40,334 nt of DNA, taken from the NCBI GenBank assembly GCA_014729915.1, contig WJJD01000155.1, positions 1 to 40,334 of the forward strand, in the 5' to 3' direction. Shown in pieces: positions 8,706-18,427 of this stretch. The notes under the pieces are model-generated. The model was not told where the DNA came from. It worked only from the letters and a program-made list of their open reading frames with translations, and ran no database searches. Position numbers and translations under genes: made by a program. The first letter of the stretch is position 1, and every line of letters starts with the position of its first letter. This stretch comes from Candidatus Woesearchaeota archaeon. GTDB taxonomy: Archaea; Nanobdellota; Nanobdellia; Woesearchaeales; GW2011-AR15.

Positions 8706-9729
8706 GATTAATATCAAATTTATACTGGTTAAAAACAACCAATGAGTCACAGGTTATTATTTCTTCAGAGAATTTTGTCCTAATACTATTTAATATATTG
8801 TAAAAATGAGCATTATTTTTAGAAAAAACACTAATCTGGTAGTTCCAATCACCTTTAAATTTCATATACCAGGGAACACATCTTAAAGTTTTCATATAGC
8901 TTAAAAATTTTTTTTCATCAATATTTTTAATTTTAAAAAGAATCTTATGCCATTGAAATCCAAGAAAACTCAGGGAAATCATTGGAATGAATCCTTTGAT
9001 TATTTTACTTTTTGTTAATTTTTTTAATCTATTTTCAACAGCTGTTCTGGAGTAATTTATTTTATCTCCGATTTCTTTTATATTAATCCTAGCATTATGC
9101 TGCAGGATTTCAAGTATTTTTAAGTCAGTTTCATCAAAACCTGATTCAGAAATTTCTACATTTAACTCCTTATAAAAAGATGATTTGTTAATCCGGTAAT
9201 TTTGTTTTTTAAAAGAATCTTTTCTGTCTACTAATAATTTCAATCCAAGATATTTTTCTTTTTCAATTGAGAGAACAACATAATCATGTATTAGGTCTCC
9301 ATAAGTTTTCATTAATTTATTAAAGATATTTTCAAATTCATCATTATTTTTATGTGTAATAAAGACTCTTAGATCCCATCTTCCCCCGCATGCCTGGACA
9401 CGATTTATTTCTTTTATTTTCACAAGTTCCTCAATTACATTATTGAAATTATCAAATTTTCTTATTTTTATACATAGAAGGGTTATTTTTAAGTTGATTT
9501 TGTTAGAGTCAATAATTGTAAAAAAACCATTTAAAATCTTTTTTTGTTTTAAGTTTTCAATCCTGTAATAAACAACTTCTCTGCTGACATTCAATTTCTT
9601 GCCTATATATGATAAAGAAAATCTTGAATTTATACTTAAAAGATATAATATTTCTTTATCAAGATTATCTAGTTTTTCTCTTTGAGGAAGATCATAAATT
9701 TGTCCTACAAAAGATTTTTTTTCCTGCAT
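8692..9729 (-). CDS. Tandem Lrp/AsnC-like transcriptional regulator (two HTH plus effector-domain units)
   Basis: Two HTH segments: LDNLDKEILYLLSINSRFSLSYIGKKLNVSREVVYYRIENLKQKKIL and FDETDLKILEILQHNARINIKEIGDKINYSRTAVENRLKKLTKSKII. Confidence 0.85.
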   Translation of the reverse strand: MQEKKSFVGQIYDLPQREKLDNLDKEILYLLSINSRFSLSYIGKKLNVSREVVYYRIENLKQKKILNGFFTIIDSNKINLKITLLCIKIRKFDNFNNVIEELVKIKEINRVQACGGRWDLRVFITHKNNDEFENIFNKLMKTYGDLIHDYVVLSIEKEKYLGLKLLVDRKDSFKKQNYRINKSSFYKELNVEISESGFDETDLKILEILQHNARINIKEIGDKINYSRTAVENRLKKLTKSKIIKGFIPMISLSFLGFQWHKILFKIKNIDEKKFLSYMKTLRCVPWYMKFKGDWNYQISVFSKNNAHFYNILNSIRTKFSEEIITCDSLVVFNQYKFDINLTQV

Positions 9730-9860
9730 ATTTTTATATTTTTACTAATTTATATATAAATTTTATTGTTTTGATAAAAAATTTAATAAAAATATTTATA
9801 TATTAAATATTAGTTCTTGTAATTACTTTAAAATGATAAAAAATTGAAAGGTGATAATAA

Positions 9861-11084
9861 ATGTCAACTCAAGAAGAATTCAATAGTTTTTCACAACAGG
9901 TTAATTCATTAGAACAAGTAATTAGAAAAGCAAAAGGAGATTTTTTTAAACAAGAAGATAGGGTTTTAGAAGCTTGTCTTCAGGCTATTAAATCTGATTA
10001 TAAAGAAACTCAAAGTTTAAAAACAAATACACAGTTTCCTGATTCAAGTGAACTTCATTATCGTTTTTATCAAAGAATTAAGGAACATTTGTTAAATTAT
10101 ACTCAAGAAAAACAAAATATTATTTCTTTATTGCATTGGTATAAGCAAGAAGGAGGAGTAGTTCCAAATTTTGATGCTTCAGATAATTCACAATTATCAT
10201 ACGTAATTGGTAATGCAATAGCTCATTCTGTGTTTAATTCGTCAGATAGATCTTCTCTTGAATTTAATCCTTTTGATGTTCTCGAGAAAAGAGTCGGCAA
10301 TTTATCAGGAGAAAAAACAGGCTTTGCACAAGACATAGATAAAAAGGCATTCTGGAAAGGATTTTGCCAGAGAATATTTGGAATAAATGAAATCCAAACA
10401 AGAATATATGATTCTATAAAACAAGATCTATCTGAAGATGAAATAACAGAACAGGAAATAAAAGAATTATTATCATTTAACCCGGAAATAAGCCAGGATA
10501 CAATTTCAAGGGCATTAAGTGTTCATTTTGGAGACAGTTTTAATAGTCTAACAAGGAATAATTCTGGTTACAAATTAAGTTTATCATTAAAAAAATGCTC
10601 TAGTTCAAGTTATGAAGAATTACCAGATATTTGTCTTGATTTAGATCAGGAATATTGTATTTCAAGCGGAATAGAAGTATCTTATAAAAGAACTTTTAAA
10701 AGAAGTAAAAAACAAGACAGGCTTGATTTAATACAACAGATATTTAATCAATTATGTATGCCCGGACAAATTATTGATAAGCAGGAAGAGGTTAGATATG
10801 CGGCAGATCTGGTAGTTGATTCAAATGAAAATAGATTTTATCTTAATCAGGATTTTAAAAAATCAGGTTCTCTTGATACTGAAAAAATAACAGAATTTGC
10901 ACAAGATAAAATATATGATCCTGACAATACTTTCGAAAGTATATATGTATCTCAAGCTGGAGGAGAAGACAAGTTTATTGAAATTAAACAGCCTTTTGGA
11001 AGAAAAACAGTAGAATTAATTCTTAATTACAGACTAAGAAAAGGACAGAAACTTGACCTTTATTCAATGCATGCTAATGTTTAA
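9861..11084 (+). CDS. Unknown 407-aa protein
   Basis: Long ORF; AAAGGTGAT ribosome-binding-like sequence upstream; ends at an in-frame TAA, after which the same frame stays open. Confidence 0.65.
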   Translation: MSTQEEFNSFSQQVNSLEQVIRKAKGDFFKQEDRVLEACLQAIKSDYKETQSLKTNTQFPDSSELHYRFYQRIKEHLLNYTQEKQNIISLLHWYKQEGGVVPNFDASDNSQLSYVIGNAIAHSVFNSSDRSSLEFNPFDVLEKRVGNLSGEKTGFAQDIDKKAFWKGFCQRIFGINEIQTRIYDSIKQDLSEDEITEQEIKELLSFNPEISQDTISRALSVHFGDSFNSLTRNNSGYKLSLSLKKCSSSSYEELPDICLDLDQEYCISSGIEVSYKRTFKRSKKQDRLDLIQQIFNQLCMPGQIIDKQEEVRYAADLVVDSNENRFYLNQDFKKSGSLDTEKITEFAQDKIYDPDNTFESIYVSQAGGEDKFIEIKQPFGRKTVELILNYRLRKGQKLDLYSMHANV

Positions 11085-12020
11085 TTAAAAAACACAAAGA
11101 AGATAAAAAAAAGAATTCAAAAATTACCAAATCACAACCCAAAAACCAGAAAAGTAAAAGAAGGAAAGATTTACTATATTCCTTTAGTTTTTTCAAGCCT
11201 GGATTCTTTTGTGGAATTATATAAAACACATGGATTCCATTATATGGATACGATATTACAGAGGAATTGTAAAATAACACCTTATTTTGATGCTTCAATT
11301 CCTGTTGAGACTGCAATTAATTCTGGAAAAATAAATCAACTTACAGAAGAATGGAAGGGAGATAGTTATTTAGAAATATTTTATGATCCAAAAAATTCGG
11401 ATTTATCTGTTAATTTTATTTATCTTATTGAAGAAAAAAATGGACAAAATATCATTCATGATATCTCAGGAACTATTACTTATTCATATCCTGAACGAAT
11501 ATGGGATCAAAAGTATATAGATAGGGTAATTAGCTTAATGGAAAAAATAAAAGAAAAATCTGGTAAAAAACTGAAGATAGGTTACGGCTCAATTATATTT
11601 CAGGAAGGTCGTGACCCTATATTTAGTGCTTATTAGCAGGATCATAATCCAAGCTTTGAAAGGACTATAATAGCTGCACCTTTTAGTTTAACTTCTCTAA
11701 GGGATTTAAAACAAAAACCATTATATACTGAAGGAGAAGCTATTAGGTTTACTGGACCTGATAATAGTTTATATGAAGTTAGCCAAGGAGATATTTCTGA
11801 TGTAACAGCAAAAATATTAACCCGGGAAGCAGAAATAGCAATGCAGGGATATGGCTATGATATGATTGTTTATCTATCTCAACAAGGAGAAAATATCTCT
11901 CCTTATCATATGATAGTTGTCCCATCAGATAATCCAAAGTTTGTGTGTTCTGTTGGAATTAATTCTGGAAGTTTAGAACCAACTCCCAAAATTAAATATC
12001 ACAGGATTCAAATGGAATAA
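11085..12020 (+). pseudogene. Same-frame continuation interrupted by TAG at 11634-11636; likely decayed or truncated gene
   Basis: Frame is open from 11085 to 11633, then TAG, then 127 more sense codons (QDHNPSFERTIIAAPF...KYHRIQME) to TAA at 12018; no ATG/GTG/TTG before 11211. Confidence 0.5.
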
Positions 12021-12095
12021 AATTGAAAAAATTTGATGATATTGGAACAAATCATACATTTCATATAATAAAAAAAGGAAAAAAATCAAATCCCG
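12021..12095 (+). pseudogene. Fragment related to the 195-aa radical-SAM partner
   Basis: LKKFDDIGTNHTFHIIKKGKK aligns with LKKYDDVGSDHTIHITKKSKK of the ORF at 4626-5213 (14 of 21 identical by eye). Confidence 0.65.
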
Positions 12096-12320
12096 AACAA
12101 TTTCCCAAATTCTTTTATCTTAATTATTTTTGTTTTCTCAAATATTTTTTCTTTTAAAAAATTTCTATTTTCTGTAACAAGATAAGTTTTTCAAAGGAAG
12201 TCTCCCAATCCGGAACGACTTTTTCTGCTAAAAGCAAAGGAATTACTTCCAGATTATCCTGTTATTCCCTCCGAGAGAACAGAACTTCTCTCTGCAAAAA
12301 TATCAAGAAGAATGTTGTAT
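12086..12320 (-). pseudogene. Relic of a PIN-domain (VapC-like) toxin gene
   Basis: Frame pieces YNILLDIFAERS and, in another frame, TYLVTENRNFLKEKIFEKTKIIKIKEFGKLFGI* resemble the N- and C-terminal parts of a PIN domain, with frameshifts between. Confidence 0.4.
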
Positions 12321-12354
12321 AAAAATTTTTTATTTTTAATTAATTAAATACAAA

Positions 12355-13452
12355 TCAAGGAAGCCAGGTTTTCGGATTCTTAAGTTTTTCAGGGAGATAA
12401 TCGCTCATGACAAAATTCAGGCCGTGTTTTGCAAGTGCCTGCTGCTCAGCTCTTTTCTTTATCTTTGCCATCTCAATTAAAGCTTTCTGCCACTGCTTGA
12501 AATGCTTGACAAAAGGATCGTTTTTTACTCCATCTTTTATCCTTTTTATATCTCTATCTTTTAATGGATGTGTAGGAAGATCATAGTTTTTAATGTCTCT
12601 TGTTGTGATTCCTATAAGTTTTGCCTGAGGCACACAAAAATACTGGTTGATATGAGCTGCATTTCCTGAGCCTACTTTTAATGTCCTGTAGATATTTAAA
12701 AATCCATACGGATCAGCATCAACAAAAGCAAAAACTGGAATCTTCATCTCATCACTCAGCCTTCTTACAAATCTCCTGCATGCCCTTGTAGGTACTCCTC
12801 CCATTGAAACCAGCACACAGCTTGCTTTCTTATAATAGCCGTGCTTAACTAATCTTTGAAACATACCTGCTGACTCAATGACAAGAACAAATTTTGCTTT
12901 TGTCTCAAACTTAAGGTGCTCAACTGAAATCGGGACAGAATAAGCTCCTGAGCCGAACTTTGTGCAGTCAATCTTTATCTCTTTTCCTGTATTCGGATCA
13001 ATATCAATGACCTTAAGCTCTCCTGCAACATCTCCTCCTTTTTCCTCAGGGATGAACCCAAGCTGCTCCCTGTTTACTCGACACATTGCCTCAACATCAT
13101 CCATGACCCTGTCTGATTCATTCTGTTCATCAAACCTTGCATCCTCCCAGTTCTTTGAGACATAATAGATCTCCCTTTTGGTTGCTATATCATCTGTCTC
13201 AACCAGCTCTTTTGATACATCCATCATCCTCAATGTCTGGGCAAATTTTTTAACAGTTGAAGCTGTCAATGTCCTTATTTTTTCTCTATCCTGGATTTCA
13301 AAGTATCCCTTATCAGGATCATAATCTACATTAGAAAGAGATCTTATTGGAAGAGCTAATTTAGGCTTTTTCTTATGCAAAACACTATCATATATATTGT
13401 CAGCTATATCTTTTATTTTTTCTACAACCTGGGCATCCTGTTCAGTTTTCAT
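12355..13452 (-). CDS. top6A: DNA topoisomerase VI subunit A
   Basis: Spo11/Top6A features: EIYYVSKNW, toprim FVDADPYGFLNIYRTLKVGSGNAAHINQYFCVPQAKLIGIT. Confidence 0.97.
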   Translation of the reverse strand: MKTEQDAQVVEKIKDIADNIYDSVLHKKKPKLALPIRSLSNVDYDPDKGYFEIQDREKIRTLTASTVKKFAQTLRMMDVSKELVETDDIATKREIYYVSKNWEDARFDEQNESDRVMDDVEAMCRVNREQLGFIPEEKGGDVAGELKVIDIDPNTGKEIKIDCTKFGSGAYSVPISVEHLKFETKAKFVLVIESAGMFQRLVKHGYYKKASCVLVSMGGVPTRACRRFVRRLSDEMKIPVFAFVDADPYGFLNIYRTLKVGSGNAAHINQYFCVPQAKLIGITTRDIKNYDLPTHPLKDRDIKRIKDGVKNDPFVKHFKQWQKALIEMAKIKKRAEQQALAKHGLNFVMSDYLPEKLKNPKTWLP

Positions 13453-15083
13453 TTTTTCTTAATCTTAAAATCTTCTCCGTTCAGTCTTTTATCATTACTT
13501 ATTGCATCTTTTATTTCAGGAAGTTTCATTGACCTGGATTTTTCAAGAACTGCCCTTAGATATTCTTCAAGCCTGTCCTTCTGAGAATCATCCAAATCCA
13601 GTATATTTTTTAATGCAATGCTTACATGAGGCAGATACTTAGAAATATAGTCAATTTTTTTAAGTTCTCTTTTTATCCTTTTTTTCTTTGCAAGATATCT
13701 TCCAAGATCCCGTCCGCATTCCTGTAAAGCAAGTTTGATCTCTTTTATTATTTCAGGATAATGGGCAATTGCTTCTTTTGCTTCAGATGTAAAGGGAACC
13801 CATGTTGAAGCCATATGCACTAAAATTACACATGGTCCTGTCGGATAGCTGTTTCTTGACTGTCTTAATTTATAATTTCTCCAATTCGTCTTTATCACAG
13901 ATTCTGAAATTGCACAAGCACCTTTCTGGTAAAGCAAAGGGACGCGGTTTGCAAAACGCATTATCTGTACAGAATCATCTGCAGAAAGATCGCCGCCGTA
14001 TGCTATTGCAGCCTCTATTATAAATGGGTTTCCCCTGTATACTGAAGGATCGCGGGTTGTTGAAGTATAAAATTCTGCCTGTATCTCTTTTTTTATGCCT
14101 TTTAATATAAGATCATGGCCTATTGGTGAGATACAGTCTGTCTGGGGATTCATGATTTTTGTCTTCTTGATTCCCTTTATCAGTTTTTCAGCCATATCCC
14201 TGGAAATTTTTCTTGGTTTTGTTTTAGGAAGAAGAGTAGAGTTTTTACAGATTTTTTTTGCTGTTCCTCTGCCGACCCTTGAAAATTCATTCATCAGAAA
14301 CGACTGTAATGTCTTGTGTTTTGTTGCCTGAAGCATCTTAATTAATATACCCAATTCAACCCCATAAGGATGCGGCATTATCTCTTTTGCTTCCTCAGGC
14401 TTTTTTTCTGTTGCCCTGGGGTAAATTGTCTGTTCTGCTTTTGGATTAGTATAGATTATTGTTGCATGAGGATTTATAATTGCAGTATCTTTTATATACT
14501 CATCAACTGACTGGGAACCTCTCATGTATGATCCTTCAAGATCAATTTCAATTCTTGTGCCGTGCTCTTTTTCCCACTCTCTTTCTTCCTGTTTTAAAAT
14601 CTTTGGCTTATTTTTTTTTGTGTCAAGCTTTAATTCAGTATAAACCGCCTTATGATCTCTTCCGATTTTTGAAATTATCTTTGCAGGTCTTCCTGTTGTA
14701 AGCTGTCCGTACATGACACTTGCAGAAATTCCGATTCCTTGTTGTCCGCGGGCCTGCTTTAAGACATGGAATTTGCTTCCGTAAAGCAATCTTGCAAAGA
14801 TATGGGGAATCTGTTTTTTTACAATTCCGGGTCCGTTATCTTCAACACAGATCCGGAACCTGTCATCACCAAAATCAATTATCTCAATATGAAGTTCAGG
14901 CAGAATATTTGCTTCTTCACATGCATCGAGCGCATTGTCAACTGCCTCTTTTACAGTTGTTAAAAGTGCTTTTTTTGTATTATCAAACCCTAGAAGATGC
15001 CTATTTTTTTCAAAGAATTCCGCTACACTGATCGCTTTCTGTCTTTTTGCTAATTCAAATGCAATCGGTTTTGAATTTCCCAC
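13449..15083 (-). CDS. top6B: DNA topoisomerase VI subunit B
   Basis: GHKL ATPase motifs EAVDNALDACEEANILPELHIEI, VEDNGPGI, GQQGIGISASVMYGQ; 4-nt overlap with top6A. Confidence 0.97.
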   Translation of the reverse strand: MGNSKPIAFELAKRQKAISVAEFFEKNRHLLGFDNTKKALLTTVKEAVDNALDACEEANILPELHIEIIDFGDDRFRICVEDNGPGIVKKQIPHIFARLLYGSKFHVLKQARGQQGIGISASVMYGQLTTGRPAKIISKIGRDHKAVYTELKLDTKKNKPKILKQEEREWEKEHGTRIEIDLEGSYMRGSQSVDEYIKDTAIINPHATIIYTNPKAEQTIYPRATEKKPEEAKEIMPHPYGVELGILIKMLQATKHKTLQSFLMNEFSRVGRGTAKKICKNSTLLPKTKPRKISRDMAEKLIKGIKKTKIMNPQTDCISPIGHDLILKGIKKEIQAEFYTSTTRDPSVYRGNPFIIEAAIAYGGDLSADDSVQIMRFANRVPLLYQKGACAISESVIKTNWRNYKLRQSRNSYPTGPCVILVHMASTWVPFTSEAKEAIAHYPEIIKEIKLALQECGRDLGRYLAKKKRIKRELKKIDYISKYLPHVSIALKNILDLDDSQKDRLEEYLRAVLEKSRSMKLPEIKDAISNDKRLNGEDFKIKKK

Positions 15084-15171
15084 TCTTTTTTTCCCTCTTT
15101 AAATTTAAGATTTTTAAAAAGTTCACTCTTTATAAAACTTTTTGATAACTGGAATATATATATTTGATTCT

Positions 15172-15933
15172 CTAAAGAAATAATAAGGTAATAACTCCAA
15201 GAATAAGACAATATATAGAAAAGTAAGAGAACCTGTTTTTTTCAATTATCTTCATAAGAAGAGACAAAGACAAGTATCCTGTAGTAACTGCAGTAAACAT
15301 TCCGATAATAACAATATTGAAATTATCAAGTTGTAAGATTTCAGTGATCTTTAATAGATTTGCTCCGACAATTGCAGGAATTGCTAAAAGAAAAGATAAC
15401 CTTGCAGCTTTTTTTCTATTGATTCCAAGTATCATCGCACCTGAGATAGTTGAACCTGATCTTGATATCCCGGGAAAAATAGCTATTGCCTGAAAAAATC
15501 CGATAACAAGAGAATTTTTAAGAGAAATGTTTTCTGATTTTTTTATTGGATAGCGTGAAAAAAAAAGTAAAATTGAAGTTATAATTAGAGAAATTCCGAC
15601 AGAAAGTGTACTGTCAAACATTTCTTTTAGTGTATTATTTAATAAAAACCCAGTAACTGCAATAGGCACAGAAGCAATTCCCAGATAGAGAGTATAGTTA
15701 ATTGATTCTTTTTTTTTATTTAAAACCCCTGTTATTAATTCAAACAATTCTTTCCTGAAATAAAACAGGATTACAAAAAAGCTGGCTAAATGGAGAAAAA
15801 CATTGAATCCGACTGAATTATCCAGCTGCAAAAATTCTGATGCAAGGACAAGATGGCCTGATGAACTTATGGGAAGCCACTCAGTAATTCCCTGGATTAT
15901 TCCCAATATTATTGCCTGTCTTAAAGTAACCAT
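15172..15933 (-). CDS. uppP: Undecaprenyl-diphosphatase (UppP/BacA family)
   Basis: GITEWLPISSSGHLVLASEF and FPGISRSGSTISGAMILG motifs; multi-TM. Confidence 0.95.
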   Translation of the reverse strand: MVTLRQAIILGIIQGITEWLPISSSGHLVLASEFLQLDNSVGFNVFLHLASFFVILFYFRKELFELITGVLNKKKESINYTLYLGIASVPIAVTGFLLNNTLKEMFDSTLSVGISLIITSILLFFSRYPIKKSENISLKNSLVIGFFQAIAIFPGISRSGSTISGAMILGINRKKAARLSFLLAIPAIVGANLLKITEILQLDNFNIVIIGMFTAVTTGYLSLSLLMKIIEKNRFSYFSIYCLILGVITLLFL

Positions 15934-15974
15934 GTAAAATAAAATGACCTAAAGGTATTAATAATTACCGTTTG

Positions 15975-16164
15975 TGTAAAAATGCTCGCAACAACCCACC
16001 GTTCACAAAACCGTGGCAGCAAAAATTAATAATTTTCAGGGTAAACTTTCAACATTTTTGCAACTTCTGGTCTTTTATATATTTCTTAACTAGAAAAATC
16101 TTTCGCTCTTCTGACATAATTCAAAAGCTGCCACTGTTTCTTGAACAGTGGAGAGTTTTGAATT
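15975..16164. repeat. Non-coding repeat copy A (190 nt) with terminal stem-loops
   Basis: Left end TGTAAAAATGCTCGCAACAACCCACCGTTCACAAAACCGTGG and right end GAACAGTGGAGAGTTTTGAATT are both found in copy B at 19352; right end forms CCACTGTT-TCTTG-AACAGTGG enclosed by TTCAAAA/TTTTGAA. Confidence 0.75.
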
Positions 16165-16382
16165 ATAGAAAATAAAAACAAGAACCATTTTTAAAGAAAT
16201 ACATATTACATGTTTTTAAAGACGGGCCAAAACCTACCGGAAAAAGATACTGCATTAATTCATTAAGCCTGAACTTTGAGAAAAATGCTTAGTAAAAAAC
16301 TTTTTAAATACCTGATGTTTTCATCAGAAAATACAGTATTCCCGGATACTACAATTCGATTTGTAGGAGGGTTGGTGAAAAA

Positions 16383-17030
16383 ATGGACAAAGATACAATA
16401 AAAAAAGCATTGAAAAATTTAAAAGAGAATTCTTCTAAAAGGAATTTTAAACAGACAATCGATCTGATAATAAATCTTAAGGATATTGATCTTAAAAAAG
16501 TAAAGGTTGATTTTTTTGTAATCCTTCATAAAGAGAAAGGAAAAGACACAAAAATTGCAGGTCTAGTGGGTCCTGAACTGATAGATTCTTCAAAAAAAAC
16601 ATTGAATACAACAATTCCCGTAAATGAGTTCGAAAAATACCAGAAAAATCCAAAACTTATAAAAAAATTAGCAGACGACCATGATTTTTTCATCGGACAG
16701 GCAACAATCATGCCAAAGATTGCCACAGTTTTCGGAAGAGTATTAGGACCAAGAGGAAAAATGCCAAATCCAAAAGCAGGATGTGTTGTCCCACCTAATG
16801 CAAATCTTTCCCAAGTGTCAGATCAATTAAAAAAGACAATACATCTTAGTACAAAAAAAGATCCTGTAATACACACAATTGCCGGCTCAGAAGATACTTC
16901 TGAAGAGATTATCATTGACAATGCAATAACTATTTATAATGCTCTCTTAAGACAGCTTCCAAACAGAAGGAATAATATTAAATCAGCTTACATAAAGTAT
17001 ACTATGAGTAATCCAGAAAAATTAATGTGA
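16383..17030 (+). CDS. rpl1: Ribosomal protein uL1
   Basis: Motifs GRVLGPRGKMPNPKAG and flanking L1 sequence; GGAGG upstream. Confidence 0.95.
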   Translation: MDKDTIKKALKNLKENSSKRNFKQTIDLIINLKDIDLKKVKVDFFVILHKEKGKDTKIAGLVGPELIDSSKKTLNTTIPVNEFEKYQKNPKLIKKLADDHDFFIGQATIMPKIATVFGRVLGPRGKMPNPKAGCVVPPNANLSQVSDQLKKTIHLSTKKDPVIHTIAGSEDTSEEIIIDNAITIYNALLRQLPNRRNNIKSAYIKYTMSNPEKLM

Positions 17031-18022
17031 TAAAAATGAAAGCTCACGTTTCAGAAAAGAAAAAAAAAACAGTAGATGAATTTGTTGAACTCCTTAATAA
17101 TTATCCAATTATAGGATCAGTAAATATGGAGAATCTACCGGCAAAACAACTCCAAAATATAAGGAAAAGCATCCGTGAAGATGCTGTCCTCAAAATGACA
17201 AAAAGAAGATTGATAAAGATAGCATTTGAAAAATCTAAAAAAGATCTGGATAAACTAGTTCCATATCTTAAAGGAATGCCGGCTCTGATTTTTACAAAAG
17301 AAAATCCGTTTAAACTGGCAATGAAACTTGAAAAGAACAAATCATCCGCTCCTGCTAAACCAGGCCAACCCTCTCCAAAAGACATTTATGTGAAAGAAGG
17401 ACCAACTGCATTTTCACCCGGTCCAATAATAAGCCAGCTATCAAAACTCGGGATAAAAACAGGTGTTGAAAACGGAAAGATTGTAATAAAAGAAGATTCT
17501 CTGGTATGTGAAGAAGGGGAAGAAATATCTGAAGATCTGGCGGGAATTTTAGTAAGACTAAAGATAGAACCTATGGAAATTGGACTGAATCTTGTGGCCA
17601 TGTATGAAGACGGCACAATTTATGAAAAAGATATTCTGACAATTGACAGTAAAGAATATCTCAAAAAAATTAAAACATCAGCATCTGTAGGATATAATCT
17701 TGCAATGTTTATCAATTATCCTACAAAAGATACAATCAACAGCCTAATTATCAAAGCAAATAGAGATGCAAAAACACTCGCAATCTCTCAGGATATAATC
17801 ACAAGTGACAACATAACTGAAATTTTAAGTAAAGCATTTAATCAATTAAAATCATTATCAGCAAAACTTTCAAAGGAAGTTTTACCTGAAGAGTTTAAAA
17901 ATATCAAAGAACCTAAACAAACTGAAGAGAAAAAAGAGGAAGAAAACAAAAAATCTGAACCGGAAAAAGAAGAAAAAAGCGATGAAGAAGCGGCTCAGGG
18001 TTTAGGATCTTTATTTGGTTAA
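17027..18022 (+). CDS. rpl10: Ribosomal protein uL10 (P0)
   Basis: P0/L10 N-terminal region plus EEAAQGLGSLFG C-terminus; overlaps uL1; ATG likely at 17036. Confidence 0.95.
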   Translation: MIKMKAHVSEKKKKTVDEFVELLNNYPIIGSVNMENLPAKQLQNIRKSIREDAVLKMTKRRLIKIAFEKSKKDLDKLVPYLKGMPALIFTKENPFKLAMKLEKNKSSAPAKPGQPSPKDIYVKEGPTAFSPGPIISQLSKLGIKTGVENGKIVIKEDSLVCEEGEEISEDLAGILVRLKIEPMEIGLNLVAMYEDGTIYEKDILTIDSKEYLKKIKTSASVGYNLAMFINYPTKDTINSLIIKANRDAKTLAISQDIITSDNITEILSKAFNQLKSLSAKLSKEVLPEEFKNIKEPKQTEEKKEEENKKSEPEKEEKSDEEAAQGLGSLFG

Positions 18023-18050
18023 CAAAAACAAGTTTTTGGAGGAAATTAAA

Positions 18051-18368
18051 ATGGAATATATATATGCGGCAATGTTATTACATAAAGCTGGAAAAAAAGT
18101 TGATGAAGCTGGAATAAAAAAGGTAACGGAAGCTGCCGGAATAAAGGCAGACGATGCAAGAATAAAAGCACTTGTTGCAGCTCTTGACGGAGTAGATATT
18201 GAAGAAGCATTAAAAAGCGCACCTGTCCAAGCAGTAGCAGCATCACCTGCAGCAGGTTCATCTGACAAACCAGCTGAAGAAAAAAAAGAAAAAAAGAAAA
18301 AGAAAAAAGAAGAAGAAAAAGTATCAGATGAAAAAGCCGCTGAAGGACTTGGTTCCTTATTCGGTTAA
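18051..18368 (+). CDS. rpl12: Ribosomal protein P1/L12 (archaeal)
   Basis: MEYIYAAMLLHKAGKKVDEAGIKKVTEAAG start, charged hinge, EGLGSLFG C-terminus; GGAGG upstream of the ATG at 18051. Confidence 0.95.
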   Translation: MEYIYAAMLLHKAGKKVDEAGIKKVTEAAGIKADDARIKALVAALDGVDIEEALKSAPVQAVAASPAAGSSDKPAEEKKEKKKKKKEEEKVSDEKAAEGLGSLFG

Positions 18369-18427
18369 TTTTTTTACTCTTTATTGTTCAATCAAACAAT
18401 TAAAGGGACAACATCAAAGTTGAGATC

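Noticed and set aside
11634-11636. TAG as a pyrrolysine codon
   Set aside because: TAG also terminates uppP and the 195-aa ORF in this window, and an in-frame TAA is present in the same frame; gene decay is simpler. Kept only as an alternative.
16312-16327. CTGATG-TTTT-CATCAG hairpin and leader upstream of uL1 as an L1 autoregulatory site
   Set aside because: L1 feedback is known in archaea, but I could not identify a convincing L1-binding motif by eye.
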